This document shows positions 23,080 to 34,605 of a stretch of 62,815 nt of DNA, piece by piece. The DNA comes from Paramarasmius palmivorus (Eukaryota; Basidiomycota; Agaricomycetes; Agaricales; Marasmiaceae), in the NCBI GenBank assembly GCA_037176845.1, contig JAYKXP010000212.1, positions 1 through 62,815 on the forward strand, read 5' to 3'. The position numbers and the translations under genes were made by a program. The stretch's first letter is position 1. Every line of letters starts with the position of its first letter. The notes below the pieces were generated by a model that saw only the letters and a list, made by a program, of their open reading frames with translations, was not told where the DNA came from and ran no database searches.

Positions 23080-24222
23080 ATGTGTTTAAGTGTCCATCGC
23101 AGAACACTTTCTTCGCTACCTCCCGAGGTGTTCTCCCAGGTCCTTTCCGGCATATTTGACGAAGGCTTTCACCTAGACATCGACAATCCCTCCAGCCGGA
23201 AAGAACTACGGCAGCTACGCGCCCTCCTACAAACTTCCAGTTACGTGCGCTCCCTAACCCTTAACCATGCTCCCTTCCATCAACTTTCCGTTACTGTGGG
23301 CCTACCATGCCCCCATCTTCGTCGATACCAGCAATATCTCGCATTCCTTGTCCACCATGCCCGATTCTCACTCCAGCTGCACATTCACGTCTCTTTCCCC
23401 TCGTATCTCGACATCAGCGCAACCACAGAGGACCTAAAAGGCGTCCATTGTTCATGCCTTGGTACATTAGCTCGGAAAGGCTGGAAATCAATATCGCTCT
23501 TCACCCTAGGGCCCATAGATCAATTGGTCCTTTTCCTTCGTTGTGTACCCCCCTCCTCAATGCAAAACATTCGCGCTCTTCAGGCCAATCACGGTCGACG
23601 ACACACCGATGTGACGCTTGAAGCCTTTGTTCAGCTCATCCCACAAAGCGCTTCGAAACTCGAATTGCACATTGGCGGCGAATGGAGACCGAACATTGCT
23701 ATTTCACTCAGCAATCCGTTGAAGTCACTACCCAACATCACCAATCTGGTGCTCTGTTGCACCCCCCGGGCCGTTCTTCCCCTTTTAAGCCATCTTCCCA
23801 ACCTTCACAAGGCCCAGCTCTCGCTTTCCGGACACGACACATGTGCACCAGACCAATGGAGATATCAGTTGGGAGATGTAGAACTCCATCACCTCCATCA
23901 TTTGGAGCTCACCCTGACGCGGTATTGCTACTGCGACGTCGTCTTCAACCGATGCAACGCTCTGCATATCAGCGATCTCCTTACCAAATTAAATTCCTCT
24001 TCACTACGTATCATATCCCTGAGGTGGCGTCTTCCCATGGCGTTCACCTATTCAGGGTCTCTCTGGGAAGGTTTTCAATCGATCCTTCGGACATCCCCAT
24101 CACTTCAACTACTCATCTTGCATTTCGCCGATTCCATTCAGTTTAATCGGGCAGAGTTTGACACAAAGCTAGCTGATTGTGATCTCGGCCATGGTTTTCG
24201 GTATCAACTTCTCAACAGTTGA
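23080..24222 (+). CDS. F-box-like / leucine-rich protein 1 (380 aa)
   Basis: A single-exon frame of 380 residues from an ATG at 23,080. The N-terminus has an F-box-like start (LSSLPPEVFSQVLSGIF), followed by a His- and Leu-rich series of short beta/alpha units (for example LPNITNLVLCCTP, LPNLHKAQLSLSG, SSSLRIISLRWRL) typical of the many F-box/LRR-like proteins of Agaricomycetes. If it is an F-box protein it would be a substrate adaptor of an SCF ubiquitin ligase; that is family knowledge, not shown here. Together with the genes at 39,000 and 40,835 it forms a paralogous trio, all just inside the subterminal arrays. The segment CPHLRR...YLAFLVHHARF aligns with the site of the nonsense codon in the third copy. 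A possible 5'-UTR intron ends just before the ATG (acceptor ending CCCTTTAG). Confidence 0.75.
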   Translation: MCLSVHRRTLSSLPPEVFSQVLSGIFDEGFHLDIDNPSSRKELRQLRALLQTSSYVRSLTLNHAPFHQLSVTVGLPCPHLRRYQQYLAFLVHHARFSLQLHIHVSFPSYLDISATTEDLKGVHCSCLGTLARKGWKSISLFTLGPIDQLVLFLRCVPPSSMQNIRALQANHGRRHTDVTLEAFVQLIPQSASKLELHIGGEWRPNIAISLSNPLKSLPNITNLVLCCTPRAVLPLLSHLPNLHKAQLSLSGHDTCAPDQWRYQLGDVELHHLHHLELTLTRYCYCDVVFNRCNALHISDLLTKLNSSSLRIISLRWRLPMAFTYSGSLWEGFQSILRTSPSLQLLILHFADSIQFNRAEFDTKLADCDLGHGFRYQLLNS

Positions 24223-24498
24223 ATCGGGCTCGTTGGGGGATTATTTAGGCAAACCTTCCTAGGATAAGCATGCAGTATATACAGTATGTACATTACGCCT
24301 GAAGGCCTTTAAAAAAAATAGAACCAAACTCACGTGGTTCGCCTCAGTCATATCATCGATATGGGCTACAGGTCCTTGTCTCTTACCACTTACATCCTCT
24401 ATATACGAACTGCCTCAAAAACCTTGACCGACGTGCCTCTGAACTCTTTCTTTCAGCTTGATCGATACTGAATTTTTTACTGACTCTCTTTGACATCA

Positions 24499-26680
24499 AT
24501 GGCCGACACATCGGGCGATGAAGAGCCTACCAACGAGGAGAGAGAGCGTTTCGGGAAGCTGTACCGCCAAAGAGGGGGCAAATTCAAAGAAGACTGGATT
24601 CAGACGCATTCTGATGAGGTATGTCATCTCAATGGTGTTTGTCTTGCCATTTTTCACCAGCGAACGTATAGCCCTGTGACCGCTGTGTCAAGGACAGAGT
24701 CCCATGTATACCTAGGAAAAATTCGGCTGGTCGGGCGACACAGTGTAATCATTGTTCACAAAAAGGGAAATGTTCCAAAGCATCTCAAGAGAGAAGGGAT
24801 CGTATATGCAGTCAAATGGGTATTAGTGATGCGCGCTATGATGAGTTAGAGATTTGGTACTTTGCAAACCTTCATTCGACCCCAAGCACCCAAGCGGTAT
24901 GCGTTTCTCATATCTTACCAATGAGAACTTATTTATTGCGCTGTAGCCCCAACGCGACCGACCTCAAACCTCGAAGAATCGCAAACGCAAGAACACCGTC
25001 CTTCCCAAAGACGCCGAACCGGATAAGTACGACAGCACAAGCAGACCTACCACAAAGAGAAAGCACGATACGCAACCGAAAGCTCAACAGTCGCAGACCC
25101 AGCCTGCTCCCAAGCAAAGACGACGAAGAACCACTGGACAGAGACGAAGGAAAATCACTGAACATAGCGATACTGAGCCCCAACCCGCTCCCAAAGTTGA
25201 TTCCCGATCCTCCAGACGGCTGACGCTCGCCGGATCGGTACGTTCACGTTCACCTTATCCACACGCGCTCAGTTACATTGAAAGTTACCAGTCGAAGGCC
25301 GTTCCTACGCCAACACCTCCACACACTCCTGAAGACACTATTCAACCTTTGTCGCCCAGACAATACCAAGCCGCTCCAGAACCTTCCACCGATGAGTGCA
25401 CTACTCCCATATCTGTACGTCACCATCGGCATTATACAGTTGCCCACTGGTTTATTGACATTCCACAGTGCCCACAAACCCTTCAAGACGCTGACGCTGA
25501 ACGTTTGCCACCCAGACATTACCAAGCCGCTCCAGAACCTTCTACTGATCACTCTTCCACGCCGCTCACTACTCCCAGATCTATATCTCACCATGATACA
25601 CTTGCACATTGTTCTATTGACATCCCACAGTCGCAGAGTCCTACGGCGGCTCATTCTACGCTCATACAAACTAAAAGTGAAGACATCGATAATGAACCTT
25701 GGCCGCCCAGGCATCATACGCCCACACGGCTCAAAAGTGAAGGCATTGATATTGAACATTTGCTGCTCACACAATTAGAACCTTCAACTGACCGCTGGAG
25801 ATCCCTGACTCCTACCGGATCAGTACGTATCCCATCCCCGCTCATCGACGGAACTCACCCCCCGACAGTTGAACAATGCTACCTGCGCTCAGTCTGATCC
25901 AATTCAAGCAAGCAGCCTCGAAGACAAAGATGTTGACGACCTGTTACTGAACTTTCCCGAAGTAGATGTCGATGTAGAACCTGACTCTGAGACTGATGAG
26001 TATGACCTGGTGTATCCACCGGTATGTTCTGATAGTCTGCAATACTGGACATCATTCATTTACCTCCTCCCCTCACCCAGCAAGGACCTGATGATTATGA
26101 CACAGTTCCGGAGACTGAAGAAGAACGATCCAGCCCTTTTGTCGCTCAAACCCCAGTCATCCACGGTTCACGAGTAAGAACTACTTTCTCCCTCAGGATC
26201 CTTGCTGAACCCCTTCTCAGCGCAGTACTTGTGACGGATGCCATGATTACGACACAGTTCCGGAGACTGAAGAAGAACGTTCCAGCCCCTCTGTAGCTCA
26301 AACCCCACTTGTCTACGGTTCACGTGTAAGAACATGTTTCTCCCTCAGGATCCTTGCTGAACCATTCCTCAGTCCAATCCTTGTGGCTTTCATGGTGAAG
26401 ATCACCCTTCCGATGCCGGTTCCATGCCTACAAGTGTTCTTTCTTCGTACGTTCTTTACTTACGATGATACCGAGTTCCAGTTAACATTGATTCACACCT
26501 AGCGCTTGTCGTTCTCGTTGCCCAAACCCAATCTTTGGCGTCCTACGCAATATCCAACACGACCTTGAAGACCTTTCCACGGATTTTCGATTTTCTCGGC
26601 GTCCGTTGAAGGAGTGTGTGGAGGACCTTAATGATCATATAGACCTGCTCAAAAACGCAATTTCTCGACTTGATTCTTAA
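24499..26680 (+). CDS. Cys-cluster, basic, multi-exon protein with duplicated exons
   Basis: The first exons are 24499-24618 and 24672-24896. The second encodes a zinc-cluster-like segment, PCDRCVKDRVPC ... QCNHCSQKGKCS, with two CxxCx6C groups. A strongly basic exon follows (KNRKRKN, PKQRRRRTTGQRRRK), which suggests nuclear, DNA-binding protein. Downstream exons are tandemly duplicated: the PRxYQAAPEPSTD exon occurs twice near 25,370 and 25,520, and the DYDTVPETEEERSSP exon occurs twice near 26,095 and 26,246, each with its near-identical intron. The last exon ends in a possible coiled coil (VEDLNDHIDLLKNAISRLDS) at TAA 26,678-26,680. It resembles a transcription-factor-like accessory protein; I cannot assign a known family. 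The frame stays open across some introns between 25,349 and 25,897, so retention of those introns is possible. Confidence 0.65.
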
Positions 26681-26965
26681 ATACTGTCTATTCGCATGTC
26701 TGTACACAGTAGTCATATTCAATGTATCGTCGCTCAGATCCAACGTTCGCCCGATTTCGGCCCTTTTCGGAAACGCAGTATGATGACATAATGCCACCTC
26801 CCTTGGTCAGCTCCTTCACGCTGAGCACCAGCCTCAGCTTTATGAAGCTCACCATGTAGCTCCGTCCTCCCTCGCTAGCCACACCACATTCTCCGCCACA
26901 AGTCTCCCGAAGGTCCTTCTCAACCTATCCAATCCACCATAGTAATGTCTCCGCCGCGATCATTT
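26681..26965. other. Convergent 3' ends, 285 bp
   Basis: This is a short spacer between the ends of the Cys-cluster gene (+) and the KDZ transposase gene (-). It contains no recognisable gene. Short frames on both strands are unsupported. Confidence 0.6.
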
Positions 26966-29900
26966 TCAACGAGATTTAGTCTTCATCATTTTTCTAATCC
27001 GAATCCGGTTCCATATACAAAGGTAATGTTTTGTGTACAGGATTGCCCTATTCTGACGCATGTAACTTACAGACTTTCGTATTCTACCAATGCCACTATT
27101 ACCACATTCGGCGGCGCTGGAGTTCAGCTGGCCGACGCTATCATCCACCTCTGCGTATGTTCCCAACGAAGCCGCCGAAGAACACTTCGAATGTCCCTTT
27201 GCATGGAACTTGTCCACCAGGAACTGCGTATCGGAGAAGAACCCAGGCTCACGACTGAGGCAATACGGACCCAACGCGCAAGCAAAGTCGTATATAACTC
27301 TTTTTGGAGCCTTCGGCCACCTGGTGATCATTGCAGAGAAAACATCATTCCTGCCTTCGCCCTTGGGAATACAGTGAAACCCATAACAGATACTATGAGT
27401 GCACCACGCACACATAATTCCACCGGTGAGTCTCTTTTCGCCGTATGTGGAATAATATTTCGAACATTTCCCCCTTGTCTTTACGTCTTTCTCGGGCTCA
27501 CCGTCTCCCGCCAGACCAGGATATATGGGACGCATGCGAATTTGTGGCAAACCATAGCAACACCCCGTCTGGAACTCATTTGTTAGTATTTCCTTTCCAG
27601 TTTACCTCCCAATCTCTGCAACTCACCTGTCGCCAGTCGGGCAATTCCTTGCCACTCGTCATGTGTTCCAGCGCCTCACTCTCGCCTTTCACTGCCAACC
27701 ATATCTCAGTTGCACGTTGCGCCATCCAAGCGGATAGCGCCACTAGACTATCCCAATGGCTCTTTCCGCGGTTCAAACTCGACTCCAAAACAAGCATCAA
27801 CGCGGGTATGCCAACCAACAGGGTGGCAGTCTCTCTTGACGGGTTGGCGATGAAAGATCTCAGATGACCCAGAGCTTCCGCATTGACCATCTGGAGAACC
27901 GAGTCATCTGCAGCGAGCTGGTCATCCAGGTAAGATCAAGACCTGTTTCTTTGCAACCTCACTCACCTGTTCAAACAGCGCTCGATATCTTCTCTTGATT
28001 CTCCAGTCCATGTCAGGACTCCTGCGCCCACACACCTCTTCCAACACCTTCGCTACTGCTTCGTATCCTGCCCCGCGAAGTGTCGTAGTGATATCGTCAA
28101 AATCTAACCACTGGCGATCTTCCGCCCCAGTACCTTCATCGTCACTCGAGCGTTCTTCTGACTCAAACACGGCATTGCCACCTATCACTTCCGTTCAGTC
28201 CTCTGCTGCATGGTAAAAGTTCGCCTACCTTTCGTCGCTTTCCTTCCCCACTGGGCCAACCATTTCAACAATCTCCCTCTAACCTTCCGTCGGCCCTCAT
28301 TCGCAACAACAATCCACTGTTGATGATCAACCCTTTTGCGCCGTCGGCGAGGTGCATCATGGGCCCTGTGAGTAGGCGGTCGCAGAGAGCTCCTCAAATG
28401 CTTTTTGCCAAAAGCCAAGGTCACTCCGTCCCATATCACACTATTCGGACATGGTCCACATTCCAGACACGACATATCATCCTCCAATAGCTGCAAGTTC
28501 GCGTACGAAAACCAGGCTGAGCGAAATAAGTCCTCGCCGATGAATTTCGATCCACGAGCCTCGTAGATTCTCCCCACACACAGAACAAAGGCCACAAATG
28601 GCGTCTCGCTAGAAGTGTAGCGATTGGTGTATTCGTCCATCAATTCATGGGTGAATAACATGGAGTTGTTATAGTTCAACAATCCCAACTCCCTCCCCTC
28701 GGCACCTATCCAGCATTGACGTTGAGGCAGGCAGCTTGGACACTGCTGCAATTCGATTATCCGAGTCTTGCGTTCTGTCAGCGTATAAACCAGGCATTCC
28801 TTGAAGATGGTTGGCTTGTCCTTCTCCCATAAATGCCTCCCACATGCGCTCCTGGAATCGGTAGAAAGCGGAATCACTTCCCCAATATCTACACTGGGAT
28901 CGGGCCGGGGATATAGGACTTTATCTGTTGGGAGTGACGCCCATTCTGGGGGCAGGATAGGCAGGTAGGAAACAGCTTTTTCGTCCGCTTCTCCGACGTT
29001 CATCTCATCCACTGTCTTGCTTTGTCAGGCCATCCCAAAGTGTACTCGCAGAAGACTTACCCATATACATTCTCCCCATCGATGGGTCCGCTTCCAAGTC
29101 CCCTTCCCATCCAAGGTCTCTTACCATCAGTGCCAGTGCTTTCCTCTTGTGCGCACAGTTCATGTGTGCATCCTTGTGACAAGACCACCTTCCTTCCCCG
29201 CCATGGTTTCCTTCGTAGGTCACAATCGCACGGCTTCGGGCGTCCTCTGCCCCTGTATCACCTTCCACTGAAAACTTCAGTAGTAATACGTCTCCCTCAA
29301 CCCCAACCAACCTCCGAGAGAAAAGGACCACGACCGGACTATCTGTTCTCTCCTCACGATTCGTCAGACTAGCGTTCCACACACCCGAGACAACACTCAC
29401 CTCGTTTAAGTCTTCCCCAGACAGTGCCTCAACCCCATTAAAGCGGCTATCTTTGAAGGCTTCGTAGAACCGTTTATGCAGGCATAGACCAGTTCCACGC
29501 GGACACAGACACGTCAATTGTGTGTCCGTGCCTCTCTGCCTGGCTTGGAAGTGATACCAGGAATCCTGGAAGTTTGGTTAGGCTCCAAACCTCGGACACG
29601 AAAAGATCACTCACAGTCCCCTCGTTCTTGTTTAGGTCGAATCCTTGCACCATACACAACGTTCTAGAGATGCTGATGAACCCCAAATATCCATCCTCCA
29701 CCAAACTGACAAATATCTGGTAAGTGTCGTCTATCGCGTCTACGTTGTTGATATCCACATCCATAGAACTACCAGGCAATTCCCCCGGCACCTCATTCAC
29801 TACATCTGCCTCTGAATACGGTGTTTCGAAATCGTGCGGACCTCTTATTTCTGATGAAGGCCCCGCTGCGCCACCAGTACTGCAAACCGCCTCATGCTGC

Positions 29901-30091
29901 TGGCTTGACTTGGTCCGCCGGACATTTCCGGTGCTCCTTCTCTGACGACGAGAGCTGTTGAGTTTTGAAGGGCTTCTGTTGAAACTTGCTAGGTGTCCTG
30001 GAAAACGTCCCGCTCCTTGTCGGCGTGTTTCTTGAACGGGTTCTAGTGCTAAGACTCGTTTTCGCGGTGGGATCGGTTCAAGGCCAGACAT
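26966..30091 (-). CDS. KDZ transposase of the CxC4/5/6-HMG architecture, intact, 957 aa
   Basis: The spliced model is complement of 29615-30091, 29061-29565, 28229-29011, 27967-28181, 27627-27917 and 26966-27568: six exons, 957 residues, no internal stop. After a basic N-terminus comes a Cys/His domain (LTCLCPRGTGLCLHKRFYEA; later CHKDAHMNCAHKRKAL). Then come CPSC at 418-421 and LECGPCPNSVIWDGVTLAFG, where D522 is the probable first catalytic acid. The C-terminal exon has the strongest family signature: TGGIMCAWCTHSICYGFHC, then IYDFACALGPYC (D851), DKFHAKGHSKC (D876, H879) and NSSAAECGNSG (E911). This is the KDZ class that carries CxC4-CxC6/HMG-type modules, not the CxC2 class of the other two KDZ genes in the window. 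It is the natural candidate to mobilise the 26-kb element around it. I am sure of the superfamily, less sure which CxC modules are present. Confidence 0.9.
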
Positions 30092-30187
30092 ACCTCAGCG
30101 CTTACTAAGCAGTACTGCACGCTATAAATCTCTGCGCACACGTTTTCGCGTTTTTGTTTGTTGATTCCCTTACACTTACACGCCTAC
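30092..30187. promoter_or_regulatory. 96-bp divergent promoter between KDZ transposase and its neighbour
   Basis: The KDZ gene (-) and the next gene (+) start only 96 bp apart. The gap holds a TATA-like TATAAAT at about 30,123 and a pyrimidine-rich stretch before the plus-strand ATG. Such spacing suggests shared regulation of the two genes. Confidence 0.55.
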
Positions 30188-31857
30188 ATGGTCGCTACAC
30201 CCCGACGCTCCTCAGGTCGCTCTACGTCGCCTACCAAAAAGAATATTTCCTCCAATGCGACCAAGCGGGTTCGATATTGCCGTAAATGCACAGACATCCC
30301 TCGTCACGAGCAACGATTGTGCCCCCAGTACAAACGCACCGTTCGTTCTCTGGTAAGACACTCACAACATGAAGATTCGACCGTATCTGATGTTTGTTCA
30401 ATAGGGTGAGCAGGTGCCTCCTCTACCATCTGCTGCTGCTGCATCATCAGACCTTGCCCAGTTCTCCACTGTCAGTATTAATCCGCTTTTTTCACTTGTA
30501 TCCCTTATGAATCCCGGTTTACAGATCCCAGTGCAAGCTTCTCCTGTGGTGCGCTCTGCGTTAATATCTCCCCGCCTGTTCTCAATGATTTTTAGCCCCT
30601 TGACTCAGACACTATAACCAACCTGGTATCCATGCCAATATCACAGATCCCTGCTGTGCCTCCAGAAAACCCCGCCACGTCTATGGTGAGCCGCTTTAGA
30701 TGAATCTCAACCTGATGTATCTCATCTTCCTAATGTATCCAACAGGCTGCTTTCCCCTTAGACCCAGCCTTATTCCGGCCCCCGCACGATTCCAGCCCTT
30801 CGTCTGAGGGCGCCCTGGTTTCTCAATTGACCGCGATAGCTGTGAGTTCACCCGAGAACCTCGTTGGTCCGTAATTTTAACACATGCGCTTGACAGGAAG
30901 ATTTCCCCTTAGACCCGGCCTTATCACAGCCTCCGTGCGATTCTGCTCCTCGGGTAACCACAACGACTGTGAGTTCGCCCAATCACCAATCACCTTCTGT
31001 ACTAATTGGCCAAAAAAGCATTACGATTCCAATGAAGCGCAGATACCAGGCACTGCTTCCCCTGAGCAATCTCTACCTTCATCGGAACTGGTCTTTGCGC
31101 GAAGCTCCTCAACAACCCCTTGGGCAACTCCGACTCGTGCTTCATCAAGTCAGCCGACAACCCCGTCCTCGTCATCAACGCCCAGTACCCCAACGCGTTC
31201 TTCCCCTATTGCCACTGCACTCTCGCGACGGAGGAAGAAGCTATCTTCGAGTTCCACAGGCTCCTCTCGTATTCGAGCCTCCCTTGGCAACCCCGTGTTT
31301 GGCAAGGTCGAGGGTGCATATCGTGGTAGTAGACTCTTTGGTGAGAATGTTCCGCTCTTCAAAAGGAACACTCTAATCCGCCTCTCGCAGATGTCGCTCG
31401 TACACGTCCCCTCAAGCCGCCCAGGACACGTAGGGTTGCCAAGCACTTTCATGAAAGAATGAACGCTCTATTGACCCGGGTATGCGATATCTAGTCTTCG
31501 TCGAATATGGTCTGATAGCGATGTCTTCCCCAGTGTGAGGATCTGGCCCACGAAACTGGGTGCTGGCTGTACATTTCTGCTCAATTACCTACCTCCAACG
31601 TCCCTTTCACACATTTTTCATCTGAACGACTTCGTGCTGAAGGCGGAACGATCCTGGACGAAGTGCATGATGCCTCGGATCGCATGTATGACACCTTGGT
31701 GTCTGCTCGACGTCGGGATAATGCCCAGCTCGCCTCCGAGATTATTCATGCCAACCGGGAGCGCGATGCTGCTCGTGAGGCAGAAGCAACCGCTATTCAG
31801 AGAGCCTCACAGTTGGAAGCTGTCCTACGCGAGGCCGGCGTGGAGGTTCCTACTTGA
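30188..31857 (+). CDS. Cys-motif, Ser-rich, coiled-coil protein with duplicated exons
   Basis: The first exon (30188-30352) encodes a basic N-terminus and a CRKCTDIPRHEQRLC motif. Several short exons follow, with GT-AG introns of about 45-60 nt. Two of them are tandem duplicates (AAFPLDPALFRPPHDS and EDFPLDPALSQPPCDS, near 30,745 and 30,900). A Ser/Thr/Pro-rich, then basic, segment (LSRRRKKLSSSS) covers 31,080-31,330. The last two exons encode HFHERMNALLTR, then CEDLAHETGCWLYISAQ and a charged helical end (ANRERDAAREAEATAIQRAS) likely to form a coiled coil. The stop is at 31,855-31,857. I do not recognise a named family. Exon borders in the middle are provisional. It shares a 96-bp divergent promoter with the transposase, which suggests a role in the same process. 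Confidence 0.6.
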
Positions 31858-31922
31858 ACAGAGAACATAGATAACATATTATTATGGAATAGTACAAGCT
31901 TGAGAATTAAAATACCGAGTTT

Positions 31923-32484
31923 TCATGATGCATAATGGACATGAACAATGGCAGCAGTACATCTTAGACCCCGGAGCCGGAAACGCCAATGTGTCAGCAG
32001 TGGACAACATCGGTGATGGAAAAGAAAAGTCAGGGGGTGCGCCAGGAGCAAATTGTATTGTAGAGGCAAAGGGGTAGTCGGAATGTGAATCTCTGTCGTA
32101 GAATGAGTACCCGTGGTGCTATTAATAGGGCCAATAACGCACAAATGTGTTGTGGGTTGAGGTCGGGAGATGTTGAAACCTCCGGAGTGATTGCTGTTGG
32201 GCGAGGCGATGTAACCTTCTACCTCATGAGGTCCAGAGTGTTGAGAGACTCTACAACAAGGCATGAGCTATCTCAATTGTCATGAACGACCGCGTACACA
32301 CCTCTGTTGCTTCACGGCAGAACGGCGTCGCCGCATACGCTCACGGGCTTGCTCCCGAGTCAAATCAGGGTTTCTGTAGTGGGTAATCAATGAACTTTCA
32401 TAGGTAGGTAACCAGTGTAATTCACCGTTTTCTATAATTTGCCGCAGCGGTGCGATTAGATTGTCTTTTCGCAGCAGTAATCAT
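31923..32484 (-). CDS. Small basic-domain protein, 152 aa, three exons
   Basis: This gene is invisible as a single frame. Splicing complement of 32426-32484, 32302-32373 and 31923-32250 gives 152 residues with exact GT-AG borders. The first ~44 residues are strongly basic: NYRKRNPDLTREQARERM followed by RRRRSAVKQQR. The rest is Ser/Thr/Pro/His-rich and low in charge. The basic segment resembles that of the gene at 33,643 (ARQQNPELYRARQRLYSARW), which suggests a shared nucleic-acid-binding motif. The gene lies tail-to-tail with the coiled-coil gene at 30,188 (66 bp between stops), and it is divergent from the gene at 33,643 across the GTGGTGAGTCC region. The C-terminal reading frame is less certain than the N-terminal one. 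Confidence 0.55.
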
Positions 32485-33642
32485 GGTCGAGTTGGAAGAT
32501 ATTTTGTCACACGTCACTTGTCACACATTTAAAATCTTCAGCATGGTGAGTCCGCAAGATGGCTCCGCCTCGTTTCGCACTCAGAGACAGCGGATAATCC
32601 CCAGACAAATTCCATTCTTTCAATTTCATCAATTGACATACCCTAATGTAGATGTCCAATGATGTCGATACTCCCAGTCCGTCCTAGGTCCACTTTGCTA
32701 CCATAGCAGGGTCCACATTTTCACAAGTCACTCGAAGCATCCATATCCCAACCATTTGCGTGTCAATCGTACTAAGATATGGACTATTTATACCCGCACG
32801 CTGATCGTTTTAGTCCCGCCGGTATGGGCCAAACCAAACTCCGTGGTGAGTCCTAAACATCGTGGTGAGTCCGTTTCCTAAATCGACGTAGATATTGTAA
32901 GTATACATGAACCACCTGTGTATTAAACCAGATAGGCTTACCTGTCTTCATGCGGACACGGACAAAACGCGAAAGAGAATCGCCATATGTCCATGTAGTG
33001 AATCGGGTTCACCAGTCGAGCCACTTCGCCGATTGTTGATCAACTACGGCAGTAGAATACTGAGTATGTCATCTCCTCAGTGAGAAATCCTGTGTCAATT
33101 GACGTCGTCTCAGCCGAACGTCGGTGGTCCTGTGGGGGTAGGGAATTGAAATAGCTCAAGTGCGATAGTTCTGCCAGAGCTTCGAGTGTTACATTACATG
33201 GAGGTTTCAAACATTGACAGTTGGTTGCGTGGTGAGTCCGGTAGGTCCGTTTCAATATTCGTCGCGCGGCTCTTCGTCCATTCTAGCGATCTTGCGCGCG
33301 ATTCCCTGACGCAACATGCAAGTGGAGCAGTCGGATGTTGCTCCGGTGGGTAGGCAGCCTCCATGGTTCTGCTGCTGTCGTTTCGCCGCGTGGTGAGTCC
33401 ACCTTGAGTTGTGCAGCTACGCTCAAATCGCTGAATGATAGTGATCCACAGAAATTGATACATTGAGGATGCTATCACCGTGATCAACCCAAAAGAATGA
33501 GAGTAACCAGCGGAACCATGCTATTGAATACCATAGACGCGTGGTGAGTCCTCAAATGTGGTGAGTCCTGACCGGTCCGTGGTAAACCCAATATTTGGCA
33601 ATCCGCTTTCACACGCGTCCGCTTTTTTTCTGGCATTGCAGC
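32485..33642. promoter_or_regulatory. 1.16-kb divergent intergenic region with seven GTGGTGAGTCC motifs
   Basis: This is the longest gene-free stretch in the interior of the giant element. It contains seven copies of (G/A)TGGTGAGTCC, all on the plus strand, at about 32,543, 32,843, 32,862, 33,229, 33,390, 33,541 and 33,558. Two pairs are spaced 17-19 bp apart. I see no protein-coding exon in it. The motif includes GTGAGT, a strong fungal 5' splice site, so it could also be a series of splice donors of a non-coding transcript. Confidence 0.6.
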
Positions 33643-34605
33643 ATGTCAGAGACCAGCAGTGACCTCGACGAATTCATTCAACGTGTGTTGGATGACGCCG
33701 ACCTGGAGGACATCCATTTAGGAGATGGTTCGCCCCATACAGCACCAACCAAGGCCTTTCTGGCCTCAGATTATTATGCCTCGGATGCGGAAAGCGATCT
33801 GGACAACTTTGCACGAAGCGTTGTGGTCCACCCATCTCCGGATTCACCTTCCCCTCCTCCACGAGTAGGTGAGGTATCTTTGGCCCAAGTTGCCTGTGTT
33901 GCAGTATGTTGACGATTGGCAGTATATATGGCAGGGAAGCAGCGTCGGGGGGTGTCCAACGCGTCGTTTCAAAGGAGGAAGGCTTCCCCAGCCCAGAGAT
34001 GTGGTGTCAAAGGTGTCAAAGAGGATGGTGCCTGGGGTGACACCTCGCCAAAAGCATCGTCCAACACTATTCGAGAACCCATTATAGGGCACCATCCACA
34101 GTCATTCCGTTCTCCTGGCCAATGTGACTCTCGCCCATCGACACAAGCGGTTAGCACTTCACGGCCTTTGCGGCCCCTCATCATGCCTTGCATTATTCAA
34201 AATCCACGACCGGTGAATCGCAACGTCTCTCATTCAGACAAGAAGACACATTCCAGCGTTGCCGACACGTCAAGGCCCACACGATGTTTGTGATTCGTTT
34301 CGGTTCATGTCGAAGGTACTATTAACCACTGTCTTGACAGATGGCTCTCCCTCAAAAGAGACCAAGCCAAATGACGATGCCGGGGAGAGGAGACGTAAAA
34401 GAGATCGTGAACGGAAACGACGGTGTGTTGGGCTGTTCATGACTGGATTGACATTCAAACAAATATTTCATTCAGCGCTCGGCAACAGAATCCTGAACTG
34501 TATCGTGCACGCCAGAGGCTTTATAGCGCTCGTTGGAGAAAGGGGAAAGAGGTGCAGCTCGCCAAGGCGGAAAAGGAGCGCCGATTGCGAAGAAAAATGG
34601 CGTGA
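33643..34605 (+). CDS. Acidic-to-basic hypothetical protein with arginine-rich C-terminal helix, 266 aa
   Basis: The model joins 33643-33868, 33923-34285, 34341-34422 and 34476-34605 in one frame (266 residues). The N-terminus is acidic (SDLDEFIQRVLDDADLED), the middle is Ser/Arg/Pro-rich, and the C-terminus is very basic and helical: ERRRKRDRERKRR, ARQQNPELYRARQRLYSARW, ending EKERRLRRKMA. A leucine-zipper-like spacing is not obvious, so I call it only a basic-helix protein, possibly DNA-binding. The NP(E/D)L motif in the basic segment is shared with the 152-aa divergent gene. The second intron has a GTTTGT donor, less usual but acceptable. Confidence 0.6.
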
